64,000 bases of DNA from Flavobacterium sp. NKUCC04_CG (lineage in GTDB: Bacteria > Bacteroidota > Bacteroidia > Flavobacteriales > Flavobacteriaceae), in NCBI RefSeq assembly GCF_019345525.1, contig NZ_JAHKRA010000005.1, positions 1 to 64,000 of the forward strand, read 5' to 3'. The stretch's first letter is position 1, and each line of letters begins with the position of its first letter. Position numbers and translations under genes: made by a program. Below the pieces are notes generated by a model. It was not told where the DNA came from. It was given only the letters and a program-made list of their open reading frames with translations, and made no database searches. Of the stretch, positions 1 through 8,113 are shown in pieces.

Positions 1-97
1 CTTTAAAGGGTCGTGGGAGATGACCACGTTGATAGGCTATAGATGTAAAGGCAGTAATGTCATAGTCGAGTAGTACTAATAACCCGTAAGCTTATGT
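1..97 (+). rRNA. 23S rRNA, 3' end (partial)
   Basis: The sequence around GATAGGCTATAGATGTAAAG and GTACTAATAACCCGTAAGC matches the conserved 3' terminus of bacterial 23S rRNA, in the form typical of Bacteroidota. The gene starts before the window. The 3' end is placed near position 97 by analogy with the family, not by a processing site that can be seen. Confidence 0.9.
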
Positions 98-100
98 GTA

Positions 101-125
101 CTGTCCCGTTTATTAAACGGGACAG
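101..125 (+). other. Hairpin in the 23S-5S spacer
   Basis: CTGTCCCGTTT and AAACGGGACAG form a perfect 11-bp stem around a three-base loop just after the 23S 3' end. There is no U tract, so it is more likely part of rRNA processing than a terminator. The role is inferred from position. Confidence 0.5.
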
Positions 126-210
126 GATGACTTTCTACAAAAATACAAGTATTTAAATATCTTCGTATGTTACGATATTCGTTATTCCAGAGTTTTGGAT
201 AACAACCGAT

Positions 211-320
<110 letters not shown>

Positions 321-328
321 CTTTAGAG

Positions 329-360
329 AACCCCTAGTCTTCACAGACTAGGGGTTTTTT
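329..360 (+). terminator. rrn operon terminator
   Basis: AACCCCTAGTCT and AGACTAGGGGTT form a 12-bp stem with a short loop, followed by TTTTTT. This is a strong intrinsic terminator directly after the 5S gene. Confidence 0.9.
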
Positions 361-367
361 GTTTATA

Positions 368-757
368 ATCATTTCACCCCTACGGGGTTCTCTGCCTATA
401 AGCGAATAAGCACATAGGCGTATCCGCCCTTAGAATCATGTCACCCCTCCGGGGTTCTCTGCCTATAAGCGAATAGGCACATCGGCGTATCCGCTTTTAT
501 AATCATTTCACCCCTACGGGGTTTTCCATAACCAACATTTTATTGTCTAGCATTATTTCACCCCTACGGGGTTCTCTGCCTATAAGCGAATAGGCCCATA
601 GGCGTATCCGCCCTTAGAATCATGTCACCCCTACGGGGTTTTCCATAACCAACATTTTATTGTCTAGCATTCTTTCACCCCTACGGGATTCTCTGCTCAT
701 AAGCGAATAGGCCCATAGGCGTATCCGCCCTTAGAATCATGTCACCCCTCCGGGGTT
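368..757 (+). repeat. Repeat array I: seven ATCATKTCACCCCTACGGGGTT units
   Basis: Seven 22-bp copies start at about 368, 435, 502, 552, 619, 669 and 736, so the steps are 67, 67, 50, 67, 50 and 67 bp. Each core, ACCCC-TAC-GGGGT, is a five-bp hairpin with a three-base loop. Two spacer types recur between copies. The long one begins TCTCTGCCTATAAGCGAATA and the short one begins TTTCCATAACCAACATTTTA. Because spacers are repeated rather than unique, this is a REP-like palindromic family and not a CRISPR array. It lies just after the rrn terminator. No encoded transposase is seen nearby. Confidence 0.9.
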
Positions 758-799
758 TTATTCTAAGGAATTATACATAAAAGCGCAGCGCCACGGCAC

Positions 800-842
800 A
801 AAATCCCTATCGTTTTGTCGCAGACGAAACGATAGGGATTTT
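800..842. repeat. Long perfect hairpin between the two repeat arrays
   Basis: AAAATCCCTATCGTTT (800-815) and AAACGATAGGGATTTT (827-842) form a 16-bp perfect stem around an 11-base loop. It sits between array I and the oppositely oriented array II. The A and T ends would allow termination in either direction, but no gene lies within 400 bp. It could equally be part of the repeat family. Confidence 0.7.
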
Positions 843-893
843 GCTAATACATAAAATTTCATTTTTGTAACAATATTAATGTATCGTTTTCCT

Positions 894-1340
894 AGAACCC
901 CGTAGGGGTGAAATGATTATAGAAAATGATGCGTAACACGGGATTGTTGTTTATAATAATAATATATCATTTTCGTAGAACCCCGTAGGGGTGACATGAT
1001 TATAAAAAATGATGCGTAACACGGGATTGTTGTTTATAATAATAATATATCATTTTCGTAGAACCCCGTAGAGGTGAAATGATTATAGAAAATGATGCGT
1101 AACACGGGATTGTTGTTTATAATAATAATATATCATTTTCGTAGAACCCCGTAGGGGTGACATGATTATAGAAAATGATGCGTCACACGGGAATGTTGTT
1201 TATAATAATAATATATCATTATCGTATAACCCCGTAGGGGTGACATGATTATAGAAAATGAGACGTCACACGGGAATGTTGTTTATAATAATAATATATC
1301 ATTTTCGTATAACCCCGTAGGGGTGACATGATTATAGACT
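894..1340 (-). repeat. Repeat array II: 83-bp tandem units carrying the same hairpin, inverted
   Basis: The motif GAACCCCGTAGGGGTGA, the reverse complement of the array I core, starts a new unit at 894, 977, 1060, 1143, 1226 and 1309. The period is exactly 83 bp five times in a row. Each unit continues with a segment containing ATGATGCGTAACACGGGA and TTGTTTATAATAATAATATA. Copies differ at only a few positions (for example GAGGTG at the third). The sixth unit breaks off after GACATGATTATAG, where sequence coding for a methyltransferase fragment begins. Confidence 0.92.
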
Positions 1341-1630
1341 GGAAAAGAGAATCTCCCGTTTTGGGTATAGACGAATATGCACGAATATTATTTGAGCAAA
1401 ATGCGAAAGATATTACGGTATATGAAAAGATTTATCCGATTGTAGTTAATGAAGCTTCTGAACTCTATGATTTTATCTCAGGTTCAGCCTTAGTACCTTA
1501 TTTTGAACGTATGAGTGAATCGATTCAGGTGGAATTTACTATGGAATTTAAGAGAAGAATAGCACAGAAATTCCCAAAAAGCCCTGCTTTTTACGCATTT
1601 AAAAGAATCGTTATTTCAGCAAAATTCTAA
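1328..1630 (+). pseudogene. 5'-truncated trans-aconitate methyltransferase-like gene
   Basis: The 100-residue open frame resembles only the C-terminal third of Tam-type SAM-dependent methyltransferases. The segments SGSALVPYFERM and AFYAFKRIVISAKF correspond to the family's 'KGTxLxPYLExL' and 'FxFRRLFxxA' regions. The family is normally about 250 residues, and the SAM-binding Rossmann half with its glycine motif is absent. The ATG and the next codons lie inside the last unit of the 83-bp repeat array, so the start is supplied by the repeat and is probably accidental. I call it a gene remnant left when the array recombined into or deleted the 5' part. Expression of the fragment is not excluded. 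Confidence 0.72.
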
Positions 1631-1643
1631 ATATTTATACGTG

Positions 1644-1687
1644 AAAAAGGGGCTAAATATAAACATTATATTTGCCCCGTTTTTCGG
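1644..1687. terminator. Bidirectional terminator between the tam remnant and ureC
   Basis: The arms GGGGCTAAATATAA and TTATATTTGCCCC form a long stem with one bulge, preceded by AAAAA and followed by TTTTT. It can therefore stop transcripts of the remnant on the plus strand and of ureC on the minus strand. Confidence 0.85.
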
Positions 1688-1720
1688 TTTTGAGTTTGTT
1701 TTAAGTGTATGCTTGTTGTA

Positions 1721-3433
1721 TTAGGCTAGAAAGTACAATTGTGTTAATGGCAAGCTACTAGATGGAGTTGCTTGAACTAATTCACCATCAATTCTGATGT
1801 CATAAGTGCTGTGGTCCATAGTAATTTCTGGTAATGCATCGTTATGAATCATCGCTGTTTTTTTGACCGTTCTACAATTAGATACGAGTTTAAGCATTTT
1901 GGTAACGCCTAGTTCCTTAATCTGGCCGTTGTCTATAGCTTGTTGAGCTACAAACAAGGCAGAAATTTGTCCAACAACATCCCCATGGCAACCAAACATC
2001 GGTCGATACATATAGGGCTGTGGTGTTGATATAGAAGCATTTGGGTCTCCCATACCTGCGTAAGCAATAATACCTCCTTTAAGTACCATTTCTGGTTTTA
2101 CACCAAAAGCTGATGGTTTATAAAAAACGATATCTGCCATTTTTCCAACTTCTATGGAGCCTACATGCTCAGATATTCCATGTGCTATAGCTGGATTAAT
2201 GGTATATTTGGCTATATAACGTTTCGCTCTGAAATTGTCGTTTTTTACGTCAATTCCCAAAGAACCTCTATCTTTTTTCATTTTATCGGCAATTTGCCAG
2301 GTTCTGCTAACTACTTCTCCAATTCTTCCCATAGCTTGTGAGTCTGAACTCATCATACTGATAGCTCCTAAATCTTGTAAGACGCCTTCAGCACCAATGG
2401 TTTGTACACGAATACGCGATTTCGCAAAAGCGAGATCTTCTGGAATGTTTTTATCCAAATGATGACAGATCATCATCATGTCCAAATGTTCATCTACCGT
2501 ATTGATGGTAAATGGATTGGTTGGTGTAGTAGAAGAGGGTAAAATATTGGCGTAGGAAGCTACTTTTAATAAATCTGGAGCATGTCCACCTCCAGCACCT
2601 TCAGTATGATAAGTGTGTATGGTGCGATGGTTAAATGATTTCAAGGAATCCTCTACAAAACCAGCTTCGTTTAAGGTGTCTGTATGAATACAAACTTGAA
2701 TATCTGCTTCGTCTGCTACTTCCAAACAGTTATTCAGTACATAAGGAGTACTTCCCCAATCTTCGTGAATTTTCATGCCACCTGCACCTGCGGTTATTAC
2801 TTCGTTTAACGCCTCGGCACTAGAACTATTCCCCTTTGCAAGAAATACGAAATTAATGGGAATAGTATCTGTTGCCAATAGCATTTTTCTTAGATTCCAA
2901 ACACCAGACATACAGTTCGTCGCCAAACTTCCTGCAGCTGGTCCGGTACCGCCACCAACTACAGTCGTGGTACCGGCTTGTAAGGCCACATCAAATTGTT
3001 GTGGACAAATATAGTGTACGTGGGTATCAATGGTTCCGGCAGTAACGATTAAATTTTCTGCAGCAATAACCTCCGTACCAACACCGATGGTCATGTTTGG
3101 CGTTACACCATCCATAACATTAGGGTTACCAGCTTTTCCGATTCCTACAATGATACCGTCCTTAATACCGATATCTGCTTTTACAATTCCCCAATGATCT
3201 ACGATTACAGCATTGATGATTACGGTATCTAGTACTCCATCTGCACGGGTGGCTGTTGGGTGTTGTCCCATACCGTCGCGGATTACTTTTCCCCCGCCAA
3301 ATAAACATTCATCTCCATAAGTGGTGAAATCCTTTTCAATTTCAATCCACAAAGATGTATCTGCGAGTCTAACCTTGTCTCCAGTTGTAGGGCCATAATA
3401 ACTGGCGTATTCTTTTCTATTTATTTTTTTCAT
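1721..3433 (-). CDS. ureC: Urease alpha (catalytic) subunit UreC
   Basis: This is the catalytic subunit of urease, a nickel enzyme that hydrolyses urea to ammonia and carbamate. At 570 residues it has the usual family length. All nickel and active-site residues are present, offset by +4 from the Klebsiella numbering: H138 and H140 (in DTHVH), the carbamylated K221 ([10 protein letters not shown]), H250, H276, flap H324 in MICHHLDK, and D364 in SSDSQAMGR. It lies 163 bp downstream of ureAB on the same strand. None of ureD, ureE, ureF, ureG or ureH lies in the window: the next thing downstream is a terminator, a gene remnant and repeats. The intact active site suggests it is still under selection, so the maturation genes are probably elsewhere. 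Confidence 0.97.
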   Translation of the reverse strand: MKKINRKEYASYYGPTTGDKVRLADTSLWIEIEKDFTTYGDECLFGGGKVIRDGMGQHPTATRADGVLDTVIINAVIVDHWGIVKADIGIKDGIIVGIGKAGNPNVMDGVTPNMTIGVGTEVIAAENLIVTAGTIDTHVHYICPQQFDVALQAGTTTVVGGGTGPAAGSLATNCMSGVWNLRKMLLATDTIPINFVFLAKGNSSSAEALNEVITAGAGGMKIHEDWGSTPYVLNNCLEVADEADIQVCIHTDTLNEAGFVEDSLKSFNHRTIHTYHTEGAGGGHAPDLLKVASYANILPSSTTPTNPFTINTVDEHLDMMMICHHLDKNIPEDLAFAKSRIRVQTIGAEGVLQDLGAISMMSSDSQAMGRIGEVVSRTWQIADKMKKDRGSLGIDVKNDNFRAKRYIAKYTINPAIAHGISEHVGSIEVGKMADIVFYKPSAFGVKPEMVLKGGIIAYAGMGDPNASISTPQPYMYRPMFGCHGDVVGQISALFVAQQAIDNGQIKELGVTKMLKLVSNCRTVKKTAMIHNDALPEITMDHSTYDIRIDGELVQATPSSSLPLTQLYFLA

Positions 3434-3596
3434 GTGTCCTTTAATATTTGTTTGTCAAAAGTGTTTAAACAATCGCTACTTCTGCATTTTGTTTTGGTTG
3501 TATCAAAACAGTCGTTTAAGGCAATTTTTCCTGTTTACTTTTGAGTGATTCTTTATGATATGTTCTAAGAGGATTGTTTTTTAAACCATTTAGACA

Positions 3597-4217
3597 CTAT
3601 AAAGCAGCGTTTACTTTTCCTGTGAATCCGTATATTTCTTGAGTTCCCCCATATTTTACTAGGTTGACTATTTGCTCTTCACCTGGTAAGAAACGAGTAG
3701 ATAATCCGGATGCTATATCAAGACGGTAGCCTAAAGTAGGTTGGCGGTCAAAGATTAAGGCGGGATTGGTTTCATAAAAGTGGTAATGTGATCCTACTTG
3801 TACGGGACGATCGGCGCTGTTGACTACTTTAATAGTCATGCGTTCACGATTTGGTAATAATTCAATATCTTCATCTGCGAATTCGTAGGCTCCAGGAGCC
3901 ACATCGTTTTCGTTTATAGGAATTGGTCGTTGTAAGGAAACTAATTTTGTTCCATCAGGAAAGGTAGCTTCAACTTGCATATCAACTAGTAAATTCGCAA
4001 CCCCAGGCATAACTTGATCTGCCGTTAGCAGATGATTACATTCTTCAATTAGTTGATTTACTGTTTTGCCTTCTCGAGCACCTTCAATAATGTGTCCACA
4101 AAAATAAGAGATGGTTTCCGGATAATTTAAGGCGAGGCCTTTTTGCTTCCTTCTCCCTGCTATTTCTGCGGCAAATAACAATAATAACTTTTCATTTTCT
4201 TGCTTTGTTAAATACAT
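3597..4217 (-). CDS. ureAB: Fused urease gamma/beta subunit UreAB
   Basis: This is a 206-residue fusion of the two small urease subunits. Residues 1 to about 100 are UreA-like (LTKQENEKLLLLFAAEIAGR at the start, LTADQVMPGVANLL near 86-99). From about 104 the protein is UreB-like (NDVAPGAY, then DRPVQVGSHYHFYETNPAL and YGFTGKV). The same fusion is known in Helicobacter UreA and occurs in several Bacteroidota. It starts the ure transcription unit, with a TAnnTTTG element 21 bp upstream, and is divergent from an AraC-type regulator. The 163-bp gap before ureC shows no further gene. Confidence 0.95.
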   Translation of the reverse strand: MYLTKQENEKLLLLFAAEIAGRRKQKGLALNYPETISYFCGHIIEGAREGKTVNQLIEECNHLLTADQVMPGVANLLVDMQVEATFPDGTKLVSLQRPIPINENDVAPGAYEFADEDIELLPNRERMTIKVVNSADRPVQVGSHYHFYETNPALIFDRQPTLGYRLDIASGLSTRFLPGEEQIVNLVKYGGTQEIYGFTGKVNAAL

Positions 4218-4237
4218 AATCTCGATTTATTAGATGG

Positions 4238-4245
4238 CAAAAGTA
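4238..4245 (-). promoter_or_regulatory. -7 element of the ure promoter
   Basis: On the minus strand TACTTTTG matches the Bacteroidota -7 consensus TAnnTTTG and lies 20 bp before the ureAB ATG. A TTTG about 26 bp further upstream could serve as a loosely spaced -33 element. The intergenic region is shared with the divergent araC-type gene. Confidence 0.55.
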
Positions 4246-4367
4246 GCACTATAATCAAGCTACTAATAATACAAATCAGGACTATGCTAGTACTTTTTCA
4301 ACTTATTTACCGTTGTAAATAAGCTGCTTTTTGCGTATCTTTACCTATAGCAAATTTCTTTTAAATC

Positions 4368-5288
4368 GTGGAAATACCATCTAAATTCATAACGAATGAA
4401 GAGTTTAAAAAACTCTTTCTACCTGCGGCATCTCCCCATATTTTATTTAATAGAAATAGCCTGCAATTGTATAGTATTCAGGACTATTTCAAGGGAATTT
4501 TGCATACTAATGAAGTTTATAAAACCACCTTTAATTTTTTGATTTTCGTTACTCATGGACATGTTATACAACAATATGAAGATTTACAATATCCTGTTTT
4601 ACAGGGACAATGTTTAAATGTAAATAGGGGAATTCGCACTAAAACCATTGAAGTATCCGAAGATGTTGAGGGCTTTATAGCTATTTATGAAGAAGAGGTT
4701 TTAACGCATTTTCTTTGGCATAATGCCAAGCCGTTTTATTATAATTATGCGCCTTTCTTTCCATTGGATTTGTATGAAATGAAAGCAATGTTGGCCAGTT
4801 TTATCATTTTAGATGAAGAGTTAAAGCAACCTCAAAATCGTGCAGACATTTATTTAAATTTATTTTTTTCTATCTTATCGCGGCTTTCTTATCACGCTGA
4901 AGATGTATCGTGGAATCTGCGCGATGTGCAAATATTATATAAATTTAAAGAGCTGGTTAAGGATCATTATATGGAACATCAACCGGTAGCTTTCTATGCG
5001 GATTTGTTAGCTGTTTCTGAAAACTATTTAAATAAATGCGTAAAAAGAGTCATGGGTATGTCAACCAAACAGTGGATTAATGAGATTTTTATACGTAGGA
5101 GTCAGATTTTATTGCAAGATGCAACCAAAGATATTGCAGAAATAGCCTATGCTCTAAATTTTCATTCAGCATCTTATTTTACGCGATTCTTTAAAAAAAT
5201 AACGGGAATAACTCCTACAGCATATCGCATAAATAATGGAATTATAGCAATAAAGGCAGAAAAAATGAAATCCAAAGGCATAATATAG
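4368..5288 (+). CDS. AraC family transcriptional regulator, divergent from urease
   Basis: This 306-residue protein has an N-terminal sensing half without strong signatures. Its C-terminal AraC/XylS DNA-binding domain spans about residues 190-290, with two helix-turn-helix units; the second, IAEIAYALNFHSASYFTRFF followed by KKITGITPTAYR, is the family signature. The start is a GTG, as no in-frame ATG precedes the conserved region. It is transcribed away from ureAB from a 150-bp shared region, so control of urease is a fair guess, but the inducer is unknown. Confidence 0.88.
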   Translation: MEIPSKFITNEEFKKLFLPAASPHILFNRNSLQLYSIQDYFKGILHTNEVYKTTFNFLIFVTHGHVIQQYEDLQYPVLQGQCLNVNRGIRTKTIEVSEDVEGFIAIYEEEVLTHFLWHNAKPFYYNYAPFFPLDLYEMKAMLASFIILDEELKQPQNRADIYLNLFFSILSRLSYHAEDVSWNLRDVQILYKFKELVKDHYMEHQPVAFYADLLAVSENYLNKCVKRVMGMSTKQWINEIFIRRSQILLQDATKDIAEIAYALNFHSASYFTRFFKKITGITPTAYRINNGIIAIKAEKMKSKGII

Positions 5289-5300
5289 ATTTTATATAAA

Positions 5301-5335
5301 ACAAAAAGTGGTCGATAATTCGACCACTTTTTGTT
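5301..5335. terminator. Bidirectional terminator, araC / lipoprotein gene
   Basis: AAAAAGTGGTCG and CGACCACTTTTT form a 12-bp stem with a short loop between convergent genes. A- and T-runs at the two ends fit termination from both sides. Confidence 0.88.
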
Positions 5336-5355
5336 GATTACTTCACAATTTTGAA

Positions 5356-5808
5356 TTATTTGCGAGTATAACTTACCGTCACATCTGTAGTTCCAAATTT
5401 TGGGTAATTCATTTTATATTTTAATACCAATTCCGTATCGTTTACTGAAATAATCGTACGTTTGGTTTCTTCTCCAACTACGCTAATTGTTTCATCGTTC
5501 CAAGCTACAACGTCAGTTGAACCTTCACAATTTTGTCCTACTTTATTTTCTACTTTTACTGTACCCACTTTGAGTGGAAGCAATTCAATAATATCTACAG
5601 CACAACCTTCTTTAATGGTAGCAAAAGGATGTGTATTGGTTCCTGCTGGATAGGTATAAGTTAAATTTGTTGCTTCCCATTTTCCAATCAACTTGTTTGA
5701 CGGTTCCGGGTCAATCGGATTAGGAATATTATTGTCATCACTACTGCTACAGCTGTTGATAGTTAAAGCAGCCAACACTAAAGTTGACATATAAATTAAT
5801 TTTTTCAT
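5356..5808 (-). CDS. Small outer lipoprotein, lipocalin-like
   Basis: About 150 residues with a lipoprotein signal peptide: MKKLIYMSTLVLAALTINSC, the cysteine being the acylation site, followed by a Ser/Asp/Asn-rich tether and a Pro-rich linker. The mature part (from KLIGKWEATNL) has the 'GxW' opening and alternating strands of the small lipocalin-like domain common in flavobacterial lipoproteins. I start it at the Met of MKKLIY because the upstream in-frame ATG at 5841 would add an unlikely N-terminal extension. The ligand is unknown. It is a single gene between terminators and the mocR-type gene. Confidence 0.78.
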   Translation of the reverse strand: MKKLIYMSTLVLAALTINSCSSSDDNNIPNPIDPEPSNKLIGKWEATNLTYTYPAGTNTHPFATIKEGCAVDIIELLPLKVGTVKVENKVGQNCEGSTDVVAWNDETISVVGEETKRTIISVNDTELVLKYKMNYPKFGTTDVTVSYTRK

Positions 5809-5938
5809 TAGAATGATTTTTGTTTGCGGCAAAGATACCAATTAATATTTAAACGACAGCAATACCTAAGTTTTACAAGATGATAAAAGCACTTCAATAC
5901 ATCAGTTTATAGTAGATATTTTAGCTATATATGTGTAT

Positions 5939-7426
5939 TTACATAGATTTTTTAACAGCAATATATAATTTATCTACAACTAATTCCATTTCATTTTGAT
6001 TAAAATTCCCAAATCCCAATCGCATTGCTGTGATGTTTTTAGATTGATATAATAAGGGAGTTGGTAGGTATAAATCTTGTTTTAAACATTCTTTACTTAT
6101 GCGCATTAAATTAAGTCCGGTATCCCATTGTGTCCATATAGCAAGTCCGCCGGTAGGTATGGTGAAATCGATATAGGGATTCAATTGACTTTGAAGTAAA
6201 TCGGCAAAATCATCGCGTCGCTGTTGGTATATTTTAGAGACCTTTTTGAGGTGACGGTTGATTTCTCCTTCCACAATCATTTCTCCGAGTACCCCTTCCA
6301 TTAAAACATCACCTTGTTGATCAATGATATTTAAGAATTTGTGAAGTTCGCGTATTAATTCTTCCGGTGCTACTATAAAACCCGTTCTAAACCCGGGAGC
6401 CAATGATTTACAAAAAGAACCTATATATACAACCATACCTTGGCTATCGGCGCTAGCTAGGGGTAAAATGGGACTGCTGTTATAGTGAAAGTCGTAATCG
6501 TAATCATCCTCTAGGATGATAAAGCCGTATTGGGCAGACAAACGAAGCAATTCAATTCGGCGTTCGACACTTAAGGTTACTGTAGTGGGATAATGATGAT
6601 GCGGCGTTAGATAAAGCATCCTAATTTTAGTGGTTTCGCAAAGCCTTTTTACAGCGTCTACATCGATACCTTCTTCATCCATGGGGACTGAAAGTAGGGT
6701 GGCACCCGCTTTTTGAAAAATCATATTGGTCGCGTAATAACTCAGTTCTCCTACCAATACTACATCCATAGGTTCTATCAACATTTCTGTAGCAATATAA
6801 ATACCCATTTCAATACCGCGTGTAATCATGATGTTACTTTTAGAAATGTGTAGTCCTCGAGAGAGATTTAGAAAATTGGCTAGATTTTCTTTAAAGTATT
6901 CATTGCCTTCATGTTGATGGTAGCCCAAGTGTTTTTGACTGCTTTTACGCTGCAAATGGGCACTGTACCATTTTGAAAGTTGCGCTATTTGTGATAAGCG
7001 TATATCGGGAATACCATCGGTAAAAGTCCAGGTACTTTTAGACTGATCAACCGGATGGTCGAGTATGTTATTTTTTTTAAAAACAAAACCGGTACGTGTG
7101 GGGTAATGTGCCAGATCGGTTTGTAGAAATGAATTTATTTTTTGAGGTTTTTGACTTTTTTTTCCCGCTACAAAAGTGCCTTTATTTGGCACGATGTCTA
7201 TCCAACCTTGAGCGTTTAGTTCGTCAAAGCTTGAAACTATAGTATTCCTGTGAACTTCAAGGGTTTTAGCTAAACTTCTACTGCCTGGTAATGCGGTACC
7301 CGCCACCAAATAACCGCGCTGAATGGCATTGATAATTTGGGTGGCAATTTGTAGGTAAACAGCAGTGCTTGATTGGCGATCAATGACTATAAAACTCTTA
7401 AAGGGAACATCAACCGGACTATTCAT
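5939..7426 (-). CDS. MocR/PdxR-type GntR regulator with aminotransferase-like domain
   Basis: This 495-residue protein has an N-terminal GntR winged helix (about residues 18-85, including LPGSRSLAKTLEVHRNTIV) and a long class-I aminotransferase fold (about 120-490). In that fold ILEDDYDYDFHY and GSFCKSLAPGFRTGF carry the Asp and Lys that bind PLP. MocR proteins sense PLP or its adducts and are not usually active transaminases. The gene is divergent, across only 63 bp, from the biotin operon, whose products include two PLP enzymes (BioF and BioA). Control of that operon is therefore likely, but it is an inference. PdxR itself is usually next to pdxST, which is not seen here. Confidence 0.9.
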   Translation of the reverse strand: MNSPVDVPFKSFIVIDRQSSTAVYLQIATQIINAIQRGYLVAGTALPGSRSLAKTLEVHRNTIVSSFDELNAQGWIDIVPNKGTFVAGKKSQKPQKINSFLQTDLAHYPTRTGFVFKKNNILDHPVDQSKSTWTFTDGIPDIRLSQIAQLSKWYSAHLQRKSSQKHLGYHQHEGNEYFKENLANFLNLSRGLHISKSNIMITRGIEMGIYIATEMLIEPMDVVLVGELSYYATNMIFQKAGATLLSVPMDEEGIDVDAVKRLCETTKIRMLYLTPHHHYPTTVTLSVERRIELLRLSAQYGFIILEDDYDYDFHYNSSPILPLASADSQGMVVYIGSFCKSLAPGFRTGFIVAPEELIRELHKFLNIIDQQGDVLMEGVLGEMIVEGEINRHLKKVSKIYQQRRDDFADLLQSQLNPYIDFTIPTGGLAIWTQWDTGLNLMRISKECLKQDLYLPTPLLYQSKNITAMRLGFGNFNQNEMELVVDKLYIAVKKSM

Positions 7427-7444
7427 AATCTAAAAACTGGTAGG

Positions 7445-7474
7445 TTTGTTTGTCCGGGCAAGGTATTACTTTTG
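7445..7474 (+). promoter_or_regulatory. Promoter of the biotin operon
   Basis: TTTG (7445-7448), an 18-bp spacer and TACTTTTG (7467-7474) match the Bacteroidota -33/-7 consensus TTTG-N17-23-TAnnTTTG. It lies 15 bp before the ATG at 7490. This fixes the diiron-protein gene as the first gene of the operon and argues against the longer reading frame from 7373, which would overlap the divergent regulator. Confidence 0.75.
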
Positions 7475-7489
7475 CTGAAAATACTAACT

Positions 7490-8113
7490 ATGGATTGGAA
7501 TAATTTATTGGAACATATAGTTAAAAATGACCGTAGTCATGCTCAATTCCTGAATACTTTGTCGTTTATGGAAAACGCAGGTGCGCGAAAAATATCGCAC
7601 TGTGAAGATCCTATAACAGTCACCTTATTGCAATTAAAGCACGCCGCAGAAGAACACCGGCATGCCTATTATTTAAAGAAACAAATACTCAAGCTTAACA
7701 ACAATTGGTGTTTGACTTATCAATCTTCAGACTTGTTAGCTGCAGTTTCGACCAAACAATATTTAAACCAATTGGATAGTAAGGCTTGTCGTTTTCTAAA
7801 AAAGCATTATCAATTGACGAGCAGTCAACTAAAGCATGCGGCTTATTTGTTTGTAACCTACGCTATTGAAGTACGCGCAGATGCTTTATATCCTATATAC
7901 CAAGAAGTCTTGACTCGTTTGCAGAGTCGGGTAATGGTTAAGTCAATTATACTAGAGGAAGCAGGACATTTAGAAGAGATGATTGCGCAGTTAGATTTGT
8001 TTTCACAAGATTGGAAGACGGTAGCGGATATTATTATTGCGCTAGAAAATGAATTGCACGACGAATGGTTTAGCGCTTTAATACAAGAAATCAACTATCG
8101 TGAAAGCGTTTGA
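7490..8113 (+). CDS. Ferritin-like diiron protein, first gene of the biotin operon
   Basis: A 207-residue helical protein not recognised as a named family. It shows the metal-ligand pattern of the ferritin-like superfamily: E55-x-x-H58 (AEEHRHAYYL) and, about 100 residues later, E157-x-x-H160 (LEEAGHLEEM). E127 in YAIEVRADALYP lies 30 residues before the second ExxH, and E28 lies 27 before the first. That gives four carboxylates and two histidines for a di-iron site. It overlaps bioF by 14 bp and shares its promoter, so it is translationally coupled to biotin synthesis. No bioC, bioH, bioG, bioI, bioW or bioZ is in the window, so an oxidative step giving the pimeloyl precursor, or iron supply for BioB, are possible roles. 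Both are inferences. Confidence 0.7.
   Translation: MDWNNLLEHIVKNDRSHAQFLNTLSFMENAGARKISHCEDPITVTLLQLKHAAEEHRHAYYLKKQILKLNNNWCLTYQSSDLLAAVSTKQYLNQLDSKACRFLKKHYQLTSSQLKHAAYLFVTYAIEVRADALYPIYQEVLTRLQSRVMVKSIILEEAGHLEEMIAQLDLFSQDWKTVADIIIALENELHDEWFSALIQEINYRESV

Noticed and set aside
368..757. CRISPR-like spacing of a 22-bp repeat
   Set aside because: The repeat is a short palindrome, spacers are of two kinds that recur almost unchanged, steps differ (67 and 50 bp), and no cas gene is near.
2235..3014. Plus-strand open frames within ureC
   Set aside because: They are antisense shadows of a strongly conserved gene. The same applies to many frames opposite the RND pump, bioA/bioB, phytase and other real genes.
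7373..7489. Longer N-terminus for the diiron protein from an upstream ATG
   Set aside because: It would overlap the divergent MocR gene and place the start before a good promoter (7445-7474). The added residues look non-coding.
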